From the NCBI GenBank assembly GCA_900095095.1, contig FMBT01000621.1, positions 1 through 34,642 of the forward strand: DNA of 34,642 nt, given 5' to 3'. Both the position numbers and the translations under genes were made by a program. This document shows positions 9,915 through 20,676 of the stretch, piece after piece (the stretch's first letter is position 1; each line of letters opens with the position of its first letter). The notes under the pieces are model-generated. The model was given only the letters and a program-made list of their open reading frames with translations, did no database searches and was not told the origin of the DNA. The stretch comes from Fragilariopsis cylindrus CCMP1102 (Eukaryota; Bacillariophyta; Bacillariophyceae; Bacillariales; Bacillariaceae).

Positions 9915-10160
9915 AGCTGTGTGTGTGAGCCTGCATTGTGAGATACCAGTAGGCTTACAAGAATAAGGAATACTACACTTCTCCATCCAATAGGTCAATT
10001 GTAAACTTCACAATTTAACTTTTCAAATAAATGATTTTTTAGGTGTATATACTTGATGCTAAAGTTGTTATTATATACTACACTAGCAAATACTAGTAAA
10101 ATTTGGGCATGATTTAGTTTCTATATTTGCATATTCGGGCATTTTTTAGTTTTTATATAA
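9915..10160 (-). repeat. Right terminal inverted repeat
   Basis: Inverted partner of 7440-7661. Plus-strand landmarks are TGTGTGTGAGCCTGC at about 9919, AATAGGTCAATTGTAAACTT at about 9989, TGTATATACTTGATGCTAAA at about 10044 and CAAATACTAG at about 10087. Confidence 0.85.
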
Positions 10161-10558
10161 ATACTGTTAGTCGCTACACGGGACACAACACAGGCTACCC
10201 AGTCACGAATCATTTGCACGCCCATATGTTGTGTATTTGTTAACGCGAGTGTATTTGTTAAAAAAAATTGTTAACGCGATTAAACTGTACTCTTTTGTAC
10301 ACTTTTGGTACACTTTTGGTACACTTTTGGGAATCTTTTAGTACGCTTTTGTATTTGTTAACGCGAGTAGACTGTAAGTTGTTGTCATTTTTAAGTACTG
10401 TAAGTTGACTGATCTGACTCACTCACTCACTCATTTGACACATCATCATTCATTCATTTTTACACATTAATCGGAAAATTCCAAAAATTAATGCACATCC
10501 TCCTGTACCAATTTTTATTACTACTGGTCACGTAATACTATCGAGTCTAAGCATATCT
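10161..10558. other. Intergenic / promoter side of the DUF2256 gene
   Basis: No ORF of note. Holds a short tandem (TACACTTTTGG, three times, about 10297-10330), two copies of GTATTTGTTAACGCGAGT (about 10234 and 10349), and ACTCACTCACTC near 10418-10431. CpG becomes common again here, marking exit from the element. Confidence 0.45.
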
Positions 10559-11599
10559 ATGGTCGCAGTTGCCGTCGCCAATGCATCAAATTCTTCCTTC
10601 GCAATTCATGGTATCGTCCAACCTTCTATTTTTTTCTTTGTCGCCATTATCACCATTACTACTTCTCGTCTTTTAGGTGTAGCGGTGGCATTAAGAAGCA
10701 GCAGCCACGCTCTTTTATTACGACCTCCTGCTTTTGTTAGTAGTAGAAGTAGTACCTCAAGATTATCCTCAAGGTGTTTTCCTTCATCCTCGTCGTCCTC
10801 GTCGTCACCGTCGCCGTTACCAAGGAGATATTATTATTCAACAACAACATCATTAAATATGCGTAATCCGAAAACAGGTAAAACTATATCAAAACAAAAT
10901 TTACCATCGAAGGTATGTGTTGTGTGTCATCGACCATTTACATGGAGGAAAAAATGGGAAAAATGCTGGGATGAGGTAACAACTTGTAGTAAAAGTTGTA
11001 ATGCGAGTAGAAAAAGAGAACAACAAAGTAATAAACAAGGAGGAGGAGGAGTTATAGGAGACGACGACGAGGAAGGGCTCAATAATACGGATTTTTCATC
11101 CACAACGACATCGACAGAAGCCGTAAATGATACTAGTGACTCTAATGCAGAAGTAATGACAAAGAAACAATTATTACGGAAACAACGGAAGGATGATACT
11201 AAAAAACAAAAACAAGATAGACGTTTAAAAAGAGAAGGAAATGCAGCACCCGATGTTGGTAGAAAATCATGTCAAATATGTTCAACGCCAGTGGATATGT
11301 TAATACGATGTACGATTGATGAAACACAACAATATAAAATGATCTGTGGTAAATGTTGGCCATCCATTTCTGGTGGTATACCAGATGGTAATTCTATAAC
11401 ACATCCCTATTACAATTATGGTGGATTATGGAAAAATAGAAATGCTTCTACTAGTAGTAAAAAGCGTATTGGTAATGGAAGTAGTAGTAAAGGAATAACC
11501 ACAACAGCAACAGAAGAAGGAGAGGAATATGAGGATGATGATATGCAATTACTAAATGAAGAGTTGAAGAATGCATTACATATTGAAACGACTGATTAG
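10559..11599 (+). CDS. DUF2256 zinc-binding protein with long leader and second CxxC pair
   Basis: 346 residues, one exon. Residues ~118-150 form an excellent DUF2256 motif: [20 protein letters not shown] followed by CSKSC, giving cysteines near 120, 123, 136, 143 and 147 for a likely zinc site. DUF2256 proteins are otherwise short, common in cyanobacteria and often near photolyase/cryptochrome genes; biochemical role unknown. Here the motif sits behind ~100 residues: a hydrophobic segment ([13 protein letters not shown], ~24-36) then a Ser/Arg-rich stretch, resembling a plastid or mitochondrial targeting leader. A basic/acidic linker (~150-230) follows. A second module has CQIC (~238) and CGKCW (~263), then SGGIPDGNS and [11 protein letters not shown], possibly another zinc ribbon. 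The start is the first in-frame ATG. DUF2256 call firm; targeting and second zinc site inferred. Confidence 0.8.
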   Translation: MVAVAVANASNSSFAIHGIVQPSIFFFVAIITITTSRLLGVAVALRSSSHALLLRPPAFVSSRSSTSRLSSRCFPSSSSSSSSPSPLPRRYYYSTTTSLNMRNPKTGKTISKQNLPSKVCVVCHRPFTWRKKWEKCWDEVTTCSKSCNASRKREQQSNKQGGGGVIGDDDEEGLNNTDFSSTTTSTEAVNDTSDSNAEVMTKKQLLRKQRKDDTKKQKQDRRLKREGNAAPDVGRKSCQICSTPVDMLIRCTIDETQQYKMICGKCWPSISGGIPDGNSITHPYYNYGGLWKNRNASTSSKKRIGNGSSSKGITTTATEEGEEYEDDDMQLLNEELKNALHIETTD

Positions 11600-11736
11600 T
11601 AGACAATTAAATGACCAAATTTATCTCTATATACAGCAATATATATAACTACTCGTAAGAAGTATAGTATAGTATAGATCTAGTATAGATATAGAAGTAG
11701 AATAAGCTATATGTGACATTATATATTGGATTTGTT

Positions 11737-12747
11737 TTACAGTGTCCATCGTCGCGTTCTTCGTATCGCCAGTAAATAATGTGGATCAGTTGTAGTTTCC
11801 GTCGTGGGAGAAGACATTACAGAACAAAGAAATCCAAGTGAAATGATATCACTATCATCATCTTCATTGTAATCATCGCCCCACATCATATCCTCGAAGG
11901 TGTCGTTATTGAGAGTGACTTCTCTGTTGTTGCTCTCATCCTCATTCTCGTTCTCGTTCTCGAAATATCGGTTGTCATGATCGTTGTCGGGGTATGGTGG
12001 TTCTGATTTGATACACGCAGCAGTGGTCGTAGTAGGTGTTCCTGTTGTTACTGCTACTACTTTTGGTGATGTTGACGTTTTTAACGCTGCAAATATTTGT
12101 CGTTGAGCCTTCATTAAGTCACTAACAACTACAGTAGAATCGCTCCCACCAGAAGCAGTCGACGCGAACGATGGGGGGTTGAGATGTTGATGTTGATGTT
12201 GATGATGGTGGCTGTAATAGTAACTATGGTTGTTGTCACTTTGCTGACTATTTGAAGGTAAAGAATTTGTGATGTGACATGTCTTCTCGGAATAGTTCAT
12301 CATTATGTCATCGTTCTTGTTCCCCTGCTCACTCATGGCAAGTTCTAGATCAACGTTATCGAGAAGATCATCATCGTCGATTTCCATATAATCATCGTCA
12401 ATCATTCGTTGTCGTAGTTCTGGTGGTTTCTCTCGAAGCGCCTGTGATGTTTTCTCTGTTGCCTTTGCATCACCAATATCGTACCATAATTTATTTCGCT
12501 CCGCCAAGAATCGTCCCTGTTGGTTTCGAATGGTAGCTACAATAGAACGACTTATAGCGGTTTTTTCCTCCTTTGTAGAGATTCGATACGTTTCCTTATG
12601 TGAATCAATCAAATCTCGATACCTTTTGTTACCTGCATGTCTTAAAGTAGCCTGATGATCAAGAATAATACCAAAAACAACAAAATTGACTGTGAGACTT
12701 GTACTACAAGCAGAATAGACAAAATAGTAACCACTTAACTCTCTCAT
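11737..12747 (-). CDS. DUF6824 domain protein (diatom family)
   Basis: 336 residues. Residues ~20-115 match the DUF6824 pattern: HAGNKRYRDLIDSHKETY (HxGN core), then STKEEKTAISRSIVATIR, then GRFLAERN, then a Trp and EKTSQALREK. The family is abundant in diatoms, often alongside low-complexity regions, and is suspected of a regulatory, DNA-linked role; function is unproven. The usual DVLxGRG motif before HxGN is degenerate here (FVVFGIILDHQATLR). The remainder is acidic and low-complexity (poly-His/Gln, NENENEDES, DDYNEDDDSD), consistent with a disordered tail. The N-terminus is uncertain: upstream of codon ~17 the protein looks unlike the family, and GTTAAGT...CTTGTAG on the minus strand (about 12737-12700) could be a short intron, so an earlier exon may be missing. 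Confidence 0.75.
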   Translation of the reverse strand: MRELSGYYFVYSACSTSLTVNFVVFGIILDHQATLRHAGNKRYRDLIDSHKETYRISTKEEKTAISRSIVATIRNQQGRFLAERNKLWYDIGDAKATEKTSQALREKPPELRQRMIDDDYMEIDDDDLLDNVDLELAMSEQGNKNDDIMMNYSEKTCHITNSLPSNSQQSDNNHSYYYSHHHQHQHQHLNPPSFASTASGGSDSTVVVSDLMKAQRQIFAALKTSTSPKVVAVTTGTPTTTTAACIKSEPPYPDNDHDNRYFENENENEDESNNREVTLNNDTFEDMMWGDDYNEDDDSDIISLGFLCSVMSSPTTETTTDPHYLLAIRRTRRWTL

Positions 12748-12780
12748 CGTTACTCTCTCATCGTTACTCTCTCATCGTTA
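12733..12780. repeat. 14-bp tandem repeat at the 5' end of the DUF6824 gene
   Basis: Three copies of TACTCTCTCATCGT in a row. On the coding strand it reads GTAACGATGAGAGA, so each unit offers an ATG followed by an in-frame TAA, except the last, which opens the called ORF. Confidence 0.85.
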
Positions 12781-13753
12781 CTCACTCCACCTCGACCACA
12801 AAGAACATCGTTTTCGGTTTCATTCATAATTTCATTCATAACAGTATTGATTATTATTATTCTCACTTTTTATGATACAGATCATTATCGGTGGACGCCG
12901 ACGCCGACGCCGACGTCGACAACATATAATATAGAGCGAGTTTGGTTTTGCCAAAGCGACCTTGTTACAGGTTAATTGATGAAAATGGTCGCTTTAAGAA
13001 TTATTGTTGCATGCAGGGTTGCATGTGCAGTAAGATAAGTTCGCGCGTAAAGGGAACGATAGAGACTAATATATTACCGCTTGTGGTAATAATATTTTTG
13101 GGGGTTTTGGTAGAAACTAAATTAATGGGTAGATTTTAAGGTTTCTCCAAGCTTTTGGCTTATCGTGCGAAAATTCCTCACGATGATCCCTCTAGTGTGC
13201 GTTTTCCGGTGCCCGGAGGAAGTATGGTACATACCACAGTACGTAGTTTCCACGTAATTTTCAATCCCAAGCTGATGATGTATTTATTGAATCACGTACG
13301 GTAATGCTGTAAAATAAATCAATCAATCCCCTTTGACATCGTCTACTTTCGTTTCTCCGCGTAAAAGAAAAATTGCACGTTCGTGCGTGATGACACGACA
13401 AGCAAAAACAAACAAAATATAGATCAAACGCCACTCTAAAAAATGTACATCACATCGCATCTCCTTTTGAATTCTGAGTGCTAACATGTCAAGAAAAAAC
13501 ACGGACATACACCTAAAACCGAAAGCAAACCCCATCACAAACCCAAATAGACTTCTTCTCTAGAGAACATACCATGTCGTTATGTTCATAGTAGCTAGTG
13601 GAGGAGGAATTTCAAAATCGTGAAGGAACAGCAAAGGGACCAGATGAAATAAGGCAGGCAGGCAGGCAGGCAGGCAGGATCTTTAATTTTGAAATAGGCA
13701 GGCACTGTTTGTTCTTTAGAGTAGTAGTAATCATCGATCGCCCATCATTCATC
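12781..13753. other. Divergent intergenic region between DUF6824 and the large membrane-protein gene
   Basis: No convincing gene. It contains a GCCGAC-type repeat (about 12895-12920), a 9-bp inverted repeat AAAGCGACC/GGTCGCTTT (about 12954 and 12988), and (GGCA)n at about 13650-13677. The reading frame of the large gene is open back to 13598 but has no ATG before 13754. Confidence 0.45.
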
Positions 13754-16700
13754 ATGTCCGGCGTAGAAGTATTCCCTCCAGCAGTCACGGCAACAACAGT
13801 ACCAGCTAGTAAAAACAATAATAGAAATAGAAACAAAATGCTTTTATATGGGTTTTGGAGGATACTTTTTGCAACCGTCGCGATATTAGATTTATCATCC
13901 TGTTGGTCAACGATGATTGTTTTATCAGGAAGTAGTACAGGTACAGGAGTAGCAATAGGCGTAGGACGAGGAGAACGAGTCGATCGTGGTTCGAAAGAAG
14001 GAAGAGGAATAACTAAGAGACAGAGACGGAAAAGAACTGGTAGTAGTACAGTACATACAATCAAAGAAGAAGAGACTATTCCTATAGAATTGACATGCGA
14101 AAACAATGATGGGCACAGCAGCAGCAGTGCAGCGTCGTGGTCATCATACTCAAACATACTCTTCGGAGGAGGAAATAGCCCACCGTCAAATTCGAATTCC
14201 TCTAATGGAACATGTAGCAACGAAAAGACTGTCAAGAAGGAAAACATAAAAAGAAAAAAGAAGAGGAACAAACGGAACAAAGGACAACAACAATCACAAT
14301 CATCATCATCATTATCATTATCATCATCACCATTATTCTCACCATTATTCTCATCACCATCATTTTCAATTATGATTCATCTTCTACTTGGTGTATTATG
14401 TTTACTTGAAATGATAATACGTTCAATTGAAACAAAACGTATTGTATTTGAAAATGAAGCAATAAATAAATTTGAAGAAAGATTCGCAGGAACAATAGCA
14501 AGAGTATATAGTCGAAGAAAGTTAGCATTGCAAGGACGACAACGACAAAAACATAAAGGTGTTAGTGGTTTCTTTAAGAATGCTACCACACGTAATAGTA
14601 ATACAGCAAGAATGACTAGAATGATAAAAACAACTACAACACGAACAAGTTTTAAGTTGAATCCATACCTTTCATCGTTTTCATCGTCAACAGCAGCAGC
14701 AATAGCAGCAACATCAGATAAGACAACAACAACGACCACAACCACAACCACGGCAGCAGCATCCTCAACAACGACAGCAGTAGTATCAGAAACAGCAACA
14801 GCAACAATTCATCGGGACGATGATCAAGATCTATTACTAGAGGTAGAAGACAAAAATGACGATCATGATCATGACCATGACAGCGTTAACGCTATCACTA
14901 GTAACGATGATAACGACCAAGCAATTCTTAGTGACGATGAGCACGATGGCCACGATCCTGATGAACATGAATACGTAAACTTCGATGACGATGACGAAGG
15001 CTTTGAGGAGGAGGAGGAGGAGAAGGAAGAAAAAGAAGAACAACAAGGTGCTGGTGCTGATATAAACAAAGAAGATGATGCAGAAGATGAAGCTAAGAAT
15101 AAGAAGAATATTATACTATTCCTTAGATCGACATTTCGACTATATTTACCGGTCGGTATTACATGTATATTTTGGTTATCTTTATTACCATTCAAAGATT
15201 ATTACAATCATCTTATGACATTCCAAAATCATCATCATCATGTTCCCTTAGATGGATGCATCAATTCTGATGAAGATACTGCATTGGCAACAATATGGAT
15301 AGCAACATTCATAAAAAATTGGAATGAAACAATAATAGAAATACATGATATTATTGTAGAAACTGCATGGGAACAAATTATATGGCAATACAATGCTATA
15401 TTTCAACCAAAATTATTTTGGAACCGTGTACAGAATGTATTAAATGTTGTGAAGTGGGTACGATTTGCATTTCCATTATTTCGTATGATGTTAAAATTAA
15501 ATGATCAAATAATGCTCATATCAAGCGTATACAGAAGGATGAAATCATCCGACGAACAACGTGAAAGACGTATTAAACGTCCATCATTGATGTTACGTGA
15601 TTTAAAACGTATAGAGAGGTTTCATAAAGTTGAAACAACAATAGCAGGATGGCCATCACAATGTAGTATGTTATTAGATATGGCAAAAGAAACATTAGGT
15701 GGAGGTGGAGGTGGAGGTGGAGGTGGTGGTGATGGTGATGGTAGTGGTAGTGGTAGTGGTAGTGGTAGTGGTGATGTCGATGATGCAGTTAATAACAGTA
15801 TTGCCGAACAATTTTTAGAAAGATCACGTATTCGTGGTAAAAAAATTACACTAACCATTAAAAAACTACAACGGCAATTACGACGGAGTGTAACAGAATT
15901 TACTTCATCAGAAGTTTATGATAATATCGTTCGATTATCACGTGATATAAGCTGTCGGCATATCATTGTTGAAGAAGATGACGTCGCTAAGGATAATGAC
16001 CACGATAATAGCAACACCAGTGGCAGTGACCTCAACAGTCCTCGAAATTATCGGAGACACCATCTTCGGTCTTCCGATAACAGTACTAGCTGGTACGATT
16101 ACCTTCATCTTGGTAGTTTACTAGGATCACGAGACTATCTAATAAGTCCACGAAGTCGTTTTAGTGTGGTAGTGCGCATAACAGTTACCAACTGTTTGGT
16201 ACGTAGTCTTTAACGAGAGATGCTATTATATTCCTATTTTTGTTAGCGTGTGCAATTTTTGTTTCTAAATTCTCTCTCTTTTACTCACTCACGCACTCAC
16301 TTTGGATTGTTCTTGTCCTAATTGAACTGCTACTGTGTTACCTCAACAGTTGCTTGAATTGACAAGGTTATTTGTCTCGTGGCATTTGACCCAAACATTC
16401 CATTTATCGATCACGCAAGTTATTAGCCGCTTATTTATTGATTGTAATACTAATCCTGATGAAACAAAGCGTCATTTTAAGTTCGTTACTGATCAAATCG
16501 ATAACTGGCATACGATACTAGCCCATGCGGTTCCGTTCGTCCCGTTCCCCAAAGAAAAACTTTTGATTCTATGCGTCCCTACGAGTCAGTTATCAAAGTT
16601 ATTCTTACAACTTGGATTTATGTTAGAAACATTCATCGATGTTGTTTCCTTTTTGGATATTTTCTTTTGGTTCTTTACAGGAGATTTGGATGGTGAAACT

Positions 16701-17387
16701 GGACTTGTTATTCCAAAACCCTTCTTTGGTAGATGTATCTTACCCGGAACGCTAGTACAAGTGCTTGATCATCCCACGTTGCCGAAAGTTCTACCGTTTT
16801 ATATTAATCGAATTGTCGATACGACGATATCAATAGGATGGAGTCGTGTGATACGATGGGTTCTTGCTATTGTTCCTGCCTTTAACATGATTGTCTTCCA
16901 ACCGCTCGCTGCGTACTTTTTCCGTCATTTCGAAGATAGCAATGCAACTGGTGATGAAGATATACTAATGAGTTACGCCGAAAGTTTCGGCTATTTGCCA
17001 CAACGTGCGAGTATGATGGCGCTTCCATCGACTATTCATCATAGTGCTCAAACAACTATAGCCGACACTGGTTCGCCGAACTCATCCCCAGTACGGATGG
17101 CTCTCAAAATGGGTGCTCTATATACAAATGACAACAAAAGTAATTTAGATAACCATGAAGCTGTCCAAATCCCTCATATTGACAGTATGGGGTTCTATAC
17201 ACAGGATACGATAGCAAACAACAACAACGACAATCTCGAAGAACATCCATCAACAGTAAGGTTTGCTAATAATGTGTCCGTACTGTATAATGATGAAGAT
17301 GACGATGATGATGGTCGGCATAATGATAGCTTAAGGGGATTTGATATAGGACTTTCCTTGAGCTCACATGCTCTTGACGATCTATAG
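13754..17387 (+). CDS. Large multi-pass membrane protein, unknown function, two exons
   Basis: Exon 1 13754-16198 (815 codons) and exon 2 16350-17387 join in phase 0 across a GTACGT...CAACAG intron, giving ~1160 residues. The start is the first in-frame ATG. Probable membrane segments: near residues 35-60 (GFWRILFATVAILDLSS), ~203-225 (FSIMIHLLLGVLCLLEMII), ~455-480 (YLPVGITCIFWLSLL), ~895-925 (FIDVVSFLDIFFWFFTG) and ~980-1005 (VIRWVLAIVPAFNMIVF). They are separated by basic linkers, poly-Ser (~180-200), poly-Thr (~323-335), long Asp/Glu runs (~355-450) and a Gly/Gly-Ser tract (~649-672). The non-repetitive core after residue ~480 (KNWNETIIEIHDIIVETAWE; FFGRCILPGTLVQVLDHP) looks conserved. 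I do not recognise the family. The long frame without a break argues it is functional; no signal-peptide or channel motif is obvious. Confidence 0.75.
16199..16349 (+). other. Intron of the large membrane-protein gene (151 nt)
   Basis: Donor GTACGT after the Leu codon ending at 16198, acceptor TTACCTCAACAG ending at 16349, with a pyrimidine-rich stretch (TCTCTCTCTTTTACTCAC) between. Reading through would stop at 16213; splicing joins two long frames in phase 0. Confidence 0.8.
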
Positions 17388-17695
17388 ACAAATAATCCTG
17401 TTGTACGAAGTTTATCACTGGTACCAAAATTGTACGAATACAATATGATGCACCTTGCGGTGCACTTGCTACTAGCTAAGAAAATTAAATATACAGGTTA
17501 ATAAATATGATATAATGTAATATTTAAACTTTATAAGACCAGACAAAATCTATATATTTCTCTGATCATTTAATTACTTTTCGCTCCGTGCGTTCTTCTC
17601 CTCGACTCGATTGCCATCGAATTATATTAATAAGAAACAAGGTAGACAGAAAATTCCTTCGTTTAGATTTTGAACAATCAAATGATTGTATTTGC

Positions 17696-17729
<34 letters not shown>

Positions 17730-18039
17730 TACGTTTGGTTGATTGTTGTATCCTGCTGCATGTTGATTATAATCATATTTGATTTGTTGAGGTGTTGTCG
17801 TCGTTGCTATTGTTTTAGGTCTTTTTAGTTAATGGCCTGAACAAAAACTGTACATACGTGTTCCCTTTTGTGTTCTGTTGTATATAAAGAACAAAAACCT
17901 CCCCACCGCAGAATATCACACAGACTCACTCGATCGTAAAACCATAATACTAGAAGAAGAAGCATCAAATCATATCGAATCACATCCTTATTGTGATCGA
18001 GACATAAGGTTCTATTTTATTGACAGCTTTTCAACTTAA

Positions 18040-18153
18040 ATGGAGCAAAGGATGATTCCTCAAACCATAATTACTGCTCAACAGTATTTTCTTCAAATGT
18101 TATCGCCGTCATCGATCGATCATCAACCCCTGGTGTTTGTACTTGCTGTACCG
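18040..18153 (+). other. Possible short first coding exon
   Basis: An ATG opens 38 codons (MEQRMIPQTIITAQQYFLQM ... LVFVLAVP) that run exactly into a GTATGT splice-donor-like hexamer at 18154. A TATATAAAG lies ~160 bp upstream. The ORF ending at 18715 (YKKVSAADLLDVITIWHEAK) could be a later exon, since it also runs into GTACAG. No family is recognised and the exon link is speculative. Confidence 0.2.
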
Positions 18154-19470
18154 GTATGTTTCATTTCATAATAAGATTATTCTTGTTGGGTGTCTTAAAA
18201 TTCTACCTGTTGTTGTTTGTGTTGAAGAAAATGGAATGTTATAAAAGAGGTACGTACGTACGCGACCACTTTCTTTGATTGATTTTTGCCATATCCACGT
18301 TTGAAACATGATAATTTAAGTCTAGTCGACTGAGTCCAATGATACGCAATTAATAAAATGTCACGTGATACGGTAACCGGACAATGCAGGGTCATAAAAT
18401 GTATTACACCTGGTACGGAGTACTAATTTACCCTCGATCATTCCTGATAAACGAACGGCGTTCTGCGCTTACGAACGACGACGAAGACGACGAAAACGAC
18501 AACAACAGTAGTATCAATTGACTTTGCTCTACTGGCTAGGTTGTCTTATCAAGAGCAGAAGCTGTAGACTGACGACTCACTCAACTCACTACTGGCACAA
18601 TTTTAAAGAAATCGTAAAACTTTTCTCCATGTATAAAAAAGTTTCCGCGGCGGATCTTTTAGATGTTATCACCATTTGGCATGAAGCAAAATCAAATAAT
18701 GAAGGTACAGTATAACTATCTACCCGGGAATTGGAATAATGAAACAATTCACAACAGTATCGTGATTGTTGCATCTCTAACGTTACTGTCTCCTGCTTGA
18801 CACAAATCCTCATGCTGGTGTCGGTGTCGGCGTTGGGCGCCTGCTACGATTGTATCAGCCACATTAACACCCGCTCGTGTCTTGACTCACTCTCATTCCA
18901 ACCCGTGTAGTATGTATTGGAAACAAGCACGCACACATACTGTAGCACAGCACAAGCCCATACAAACAAGGATTTGATTTTGACTTTGTGTCAGAGAACA
19001 GCGCATTATTTACTAGCGCCTCCTATACTGACATGACGGATTAACAAACGAGTGTAGAGTATTTATTTCCAAATGCTGACCGAAGAAGACACGTCTTGGA
19101 ATGGTAGCTAGGGATTATTACATTAGATACCTCGCGTCATATCGTATGGAATCTCCCTGTTATGACTACACTACGAAAAGAATAGAATTCCACAGTAAGG
19201 TTATGAAGATAATTTCGACAGTACGGTATAGTATCTGTTCCTAACAGAAAATAGAGGGATTATTCGGTACAGTAGCCGCCTAATGAATAGAAATGAAATC
19301 TTTCGAAAGATAAGAAGATCAAAACAAAGGCCCCTATAGTTTAATTTTTTGGTATATCTTTATCTTAATAGAAACCATATTATCTATGATGTGTTACTGT
19401 AGCAGAGACGCGTTTGGATCGGACAGACGGACCGATCGGACAGCGACAAATTTTAAAAGACAATGCATAT

Positions 19471-19472
<2 letters not shown>

Positions 19473-19502
<30 letters not shown>
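19473..19502. repeat. (TG)15 microsatellite
   Basis: Uninterrupted TG dinucleotides in non-coding DNA. Confidence 0.95.
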
Positions 19503-19504
<2 letters not shown>

Positions 19505-19936
19505 AGCTAGTATAGATGAATTTGGATAGGACCGAAGGACAAGTTGATAAATAGTGCATACCGTTCGTCCGTAGGGAACGACTGCCGGACCTTATTTTTA
19601 TCAGCAACGCACAGCAAACGCATTAATATAATACACGAAGGACGTGAAACTGACTGCTAGACAAACTTCATTGCATTGGGGCAACCTCACTTAGTCGGTA
19701 CGTACAGTCAAATGGAGTATTCATTTAATTAACCCAAACACACGTAGCGCATCGATTAATTCATAATGTTATTTTTGTTTTGCAATCCGCTGTTATTGGC
19801 TTCTGTCTTTCAGTCTTAAATCTATGTAAGAATCCCTACCATGATAATCTTGACAAACGAACTGTCGTATTCTTTCTAGAATACCTTTCACATCACATTA
19901 CCATTACTACACATCATTACATCACATCACATCGCG

Positions 19937-20095
19937 ATGGTATTGGAATCGAATGAATCGGATCTACCTTCCTTTAAAAGTGCCGAAGAAGAAATAATTG
20001 ATACTGCCGCCCCCTCCCCCATTACCATATTTATTATTATTTCGTTGCTGTTGTTGTTATTGCTGTTGTTCCTTTGCTTGCCTTGCTGGTACTAA
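19937..20095 (+). CDS. 52-residue membrane microprotein (candidate)
   Basis: A short ORF from ATG at 19937 to TAA at 20093-20095. The first ~30 residues are polar and acidic (MVLESNESDLPSFKSAEEE, ending DTAAPSP), followed by one continuous hydrophobic run (ITIFIIISLLLLLLLLFLCL) and a CWY end. This is the layout of a C-terminally anchored single-span protein, cytosolic side first. An ATCACATCACATC-type repeat precedes the ATG. Unrecognised; part of the hydrophobicity comes from a GTTGTTGTT-like repeat, so chance is possible. Confidence 0.35.
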   Translation: MVLESNESDLPSFKSAEEEIIDTAAPSPITIFIIISLLLLLLLLFLCLPCWY

Positions 20096-20585
20096 ATTAC
20101 TGAATACATTCTTACTTGTAAAGTATTATTCAATATACCGCCAGTCCATCATTATTTACTCTCAGCACAGCCATTCAAATCCCGATCCAATCCAATATCC
20201 GATCCAATTCATACCAATAATATGATTTCAGGGTTATGGACCCGTTTGCTCTACTTAATGAATGTTAGTGGAAGTGGGAGCAACTAAGTCTGTTTTATGC
20301 CATCTGCGAGGTTGCGTCGTAGTGTGTCCATTCATTATTTTTGTATGATCATCACAGATGCCTAGGTCATTTCTACGATCTTAGGACCTTAAGTAAACAT
20401 TGATGTTCGCGAAAATAGCTAGATGAATGGCCTATTCTCTTTGTGATGGATAAAAATGTCATAATGATCGGTACGCCAGTAGAATTTAGTAGACAGGTAA
20501 CGAAAGACAAAATTCTTCGCCATGCAGATAGTAGGTTAATGCTTCTTGTACTTACGCTTTCGCGAGAGAGAGTTTATTACACGGG

Positions 20586-20676
20586 GAAACGAAAGACAAC
20601 TTCTACACCATCACACCAGATACACAGATAGGAACGAAAGACAACTTCTACACCATCACACCAGATACACAGATAG
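20586..20676. repeat. 45-bp direct tandem repeat, two units
   Basis: AACGAAAGACAACTTCTACA plus CCATCACACCAGATACACAG occurs at 20588 and 20633 with no mismatch seen. A diverged third start (AACGAAAGACAAAATTCTTC) lies at about 20499. Confidence 0.9.

Larger units (their letters stand above)
7440..10160. mobile_element. Long-TIR, tandem-repeat element, probably non-autonomous DNA transposon
   Basis: About 2.7 kb bounded by inverted repeats of roughly 200 bp and filled largely by two blocks of a ~192-bp tandem repeat with a short unique core. I count only about a dozen CpG in it, far fewer than in the adjoining gene region. Long TIRs with internal tandem repeats recall Foldback or MULE-like non-autonomous elements. 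No transposase is recognisable; a ~95-codon open stretch at about 8470-8746 matches nothing I know. Exact ends and target-site duplication could not be fixed because TIR similarity fades toward the outside. Confidence 0.65.
17388..19936. other. Long intergenic stretch
   Basis: 2.5 kb without a confident gene. Seen in it: (TCATCG)n-like repeat near 17696-17728, a TATATAAAG at about 17881, an exon-like ORF at 18040-18153, a second open stretch ending at 18715, (TG)n at 19473, and GGACCGATCGGACAG-like direct repeats near 19418-19445. Confidence 0.4.

Noticed and set aside
13612..15858. Several long ORFs antisense to the large membrane-protein gene (poly-Val, poly-Leu, poly-Pro)
   Set aside because: Mirror images of the Thr/Ser/Asp/Gly codon repeats of the sense gene.
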